DNA of 6,194 nucleotides from an uncultured Selenomonas sp. (GTDB lineage Bacteria > Bacillota > Negativicutes > Selenomonadales > Selenomonadaceae): positions 1 to 6,194 of the forward strand of contig CALJPB010000329.1 in assembly GCA_937981305.1 (NCBI GenBank), read 5' to 3'. The translations under genes and the position numbers were made by a program. The notes under the pieces were generated by a model. It did no database searches. It had not been told where the DNA came from and was given only the letters and a program-made list of their open reading frames with translations. Shown piece by piece: positions 5,696-6,194 of this stretch (positions are counted from its first letter, which is position 1; each line of letters starts with the position of its first letter).

Positions 5696-6194
5696 TCATT
5701 CAAAAGAATCTTTGCAGTCTCCTCATCCGTGATGAGGACGTTGATAAAATGTCCGCGCAGTGCCCCGAGGATCGCAGGCACCTTCTCGCGCGATGCTGCC
5801 ATGCCGATGCTGTAGTCGAGCGCACGGAGGCGTTCAAGCTCAACGGCGATGATACGGTCATGAAACTCCGTGGTGACGGGTTTTCCTTGGATATCGTAGA
5901 ACATCGAGCAGATCTCACCGACCACACGCTCCCGCAGCAGACTCTCAATCGCCTCTCTGCCGAAGCTGCCCATCCAGACAAGATTCGAGGACTTCACGGG
6001 TGCGCCGATACCGACAATGCCGATGTCGAGCTGCTCCCAGAAATTCGTGATCTGCTCAAAGTTCACATCCTGTCGGATCGCCGCCGCAATCTCCGCTGTA
6101 CGTGCAATCGCCGGTGCGTAGATGTAATGACTGCGTCCGCCGAACGCATTCGCCAGCTCGTAGCAGAGCGTATTCACATGGAGGTCGCTGTCCA
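5692..6194 (-). CDS. SorC-family sugar-binding transcriptional regulator, C-terminal part (5' end beyond window)
   Basis: The 166 visible codons run off the right edge and end in TGA at 5694-5692. They match the sugar-phosphate effector-binding domain of the SorC family of regulators. The visible hallmarks are NTLCYELANAFGG followed by a YIYAPAI strand, then FWEQLDIGIVGIGAP, GEICSMFYDIQGKPV, and the closing segment from ALDYSIGMAAS to LITDEETAKILL. The N-terminal helix-turn-helix that would bind DNA is outside the window. A GTG at 6177 can look like a start, but the frame stays open upstream with family-like residues (DSDLH), so it is an internal valine. The gene leads the sorbitol operon and its stop overlaps the gutM start by 4 nt (ATGA). 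It is therefore probably the local regulator, sensing a sorbitol-pathway sugar phosphate. The family call is firm; the effector is inferred from context. Confidence 0.9.
   Translation of the reverse strand, partial: DSDLHVNTLCYELANAFGGRSHYIYAPAIARTAEIAAAIRQDVNFEQITNFWEQLDIGIVGIGAPVKSSNLVWMGSFGREAIESLLRERVVGEICSMFYDIQGKPVTTEFHDRIIAVELERLRALDYSIGMAASREKVPAILGALRGHFINVLITDEETAKILLNE

Noticed and set aside
1..6194. CRISPR arrays, tRNA or rRNA genes, insertion sequences, attachment sites, or a defence-type cassette.
   Set aside because: No repeat-spacer pattern, RNA gene, transposase, integrase or nuclease-like protein could be seen. Almost all bases are accounted for by the genes listed.

Overview
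Every supported gene in this 6.2 kb window reads on the minus strand, so transcription runs from the right edge to the left edge. The core is a complete glucitol/sorbitol phosphotransferase (PTS-Gut) operon. After it come a second EIIA-Gut gene in its own transcription unit and then the start of a glycosyltransferase pair. Base composition is fairly G+C-rich, with strong AGGAG-type ribosome sites and short intergenic gaps. The PTS genes together with a membrane GT39/GT2 pair suggest a G+C-rich Firmicute, possibly a Negativicute such as a Selenomonas relative. That placement is an inference from style and protein flavour, not a proof.

Layout in transcription order. 6194-5692: C-terminal part of a SorC-family sugar-binding regulator, cut by the window edge. 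5695-5285: GutM. 5243-4689: EIIC (SrlA-like). 4664-3669: EIIB fused to the second membrane part (SrlE-like). 3631-2822: short-chain dehydrogenase, the probable sorbitol-6-phosphate 2-dehydrogenase. 2784-2413: EIIA (SrlB-like). A rho-independent terminator at 2376-2345 closes this operon. An AT-rich spacer then carries a good sigma70-type promoter (2315-2287), which drives a second full-length EIIA-Gut gene (2210-1839). That gene is followed at once by another rho-independent terminator (1822-1794). Next come a GT39 membrane glycosyltransferase (1754-168, GTG start) and, overlapping it by 4 nt, the first 57 codons of a GT2 glycosyltransferase that leaves the window at the left edge.

How the genes work together: EIIA, EIIB and EIIC take up sorbitol (glucitol) and phosphorylate it to sorbitol-6-phosphate. 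The dehydrogenase oxidises this to fructose-6-phosphate, and the SorC-type regulator and GutM probably control expression. The GT2/GT39 pair fits a two-step scheme in which GT2 loads a sugar onto a polyprenyl phosphate and GT39 transfers it to a cell-envelope acceptor. It is functionally separate from the sorbitol genes.

The most unusual point is the tandem EIIA duplication. The two proteins are about 71% identical by hand count (87 of 123 positions), and both keep the phospho-accepting histidine. The second copy is insulated between two terminators and has its own promoter, so it could be expressed independently of the sorbitol operon. I found no CRISPR array, tRNA, rRNA, insertion sequence or clear novel defence-like system.
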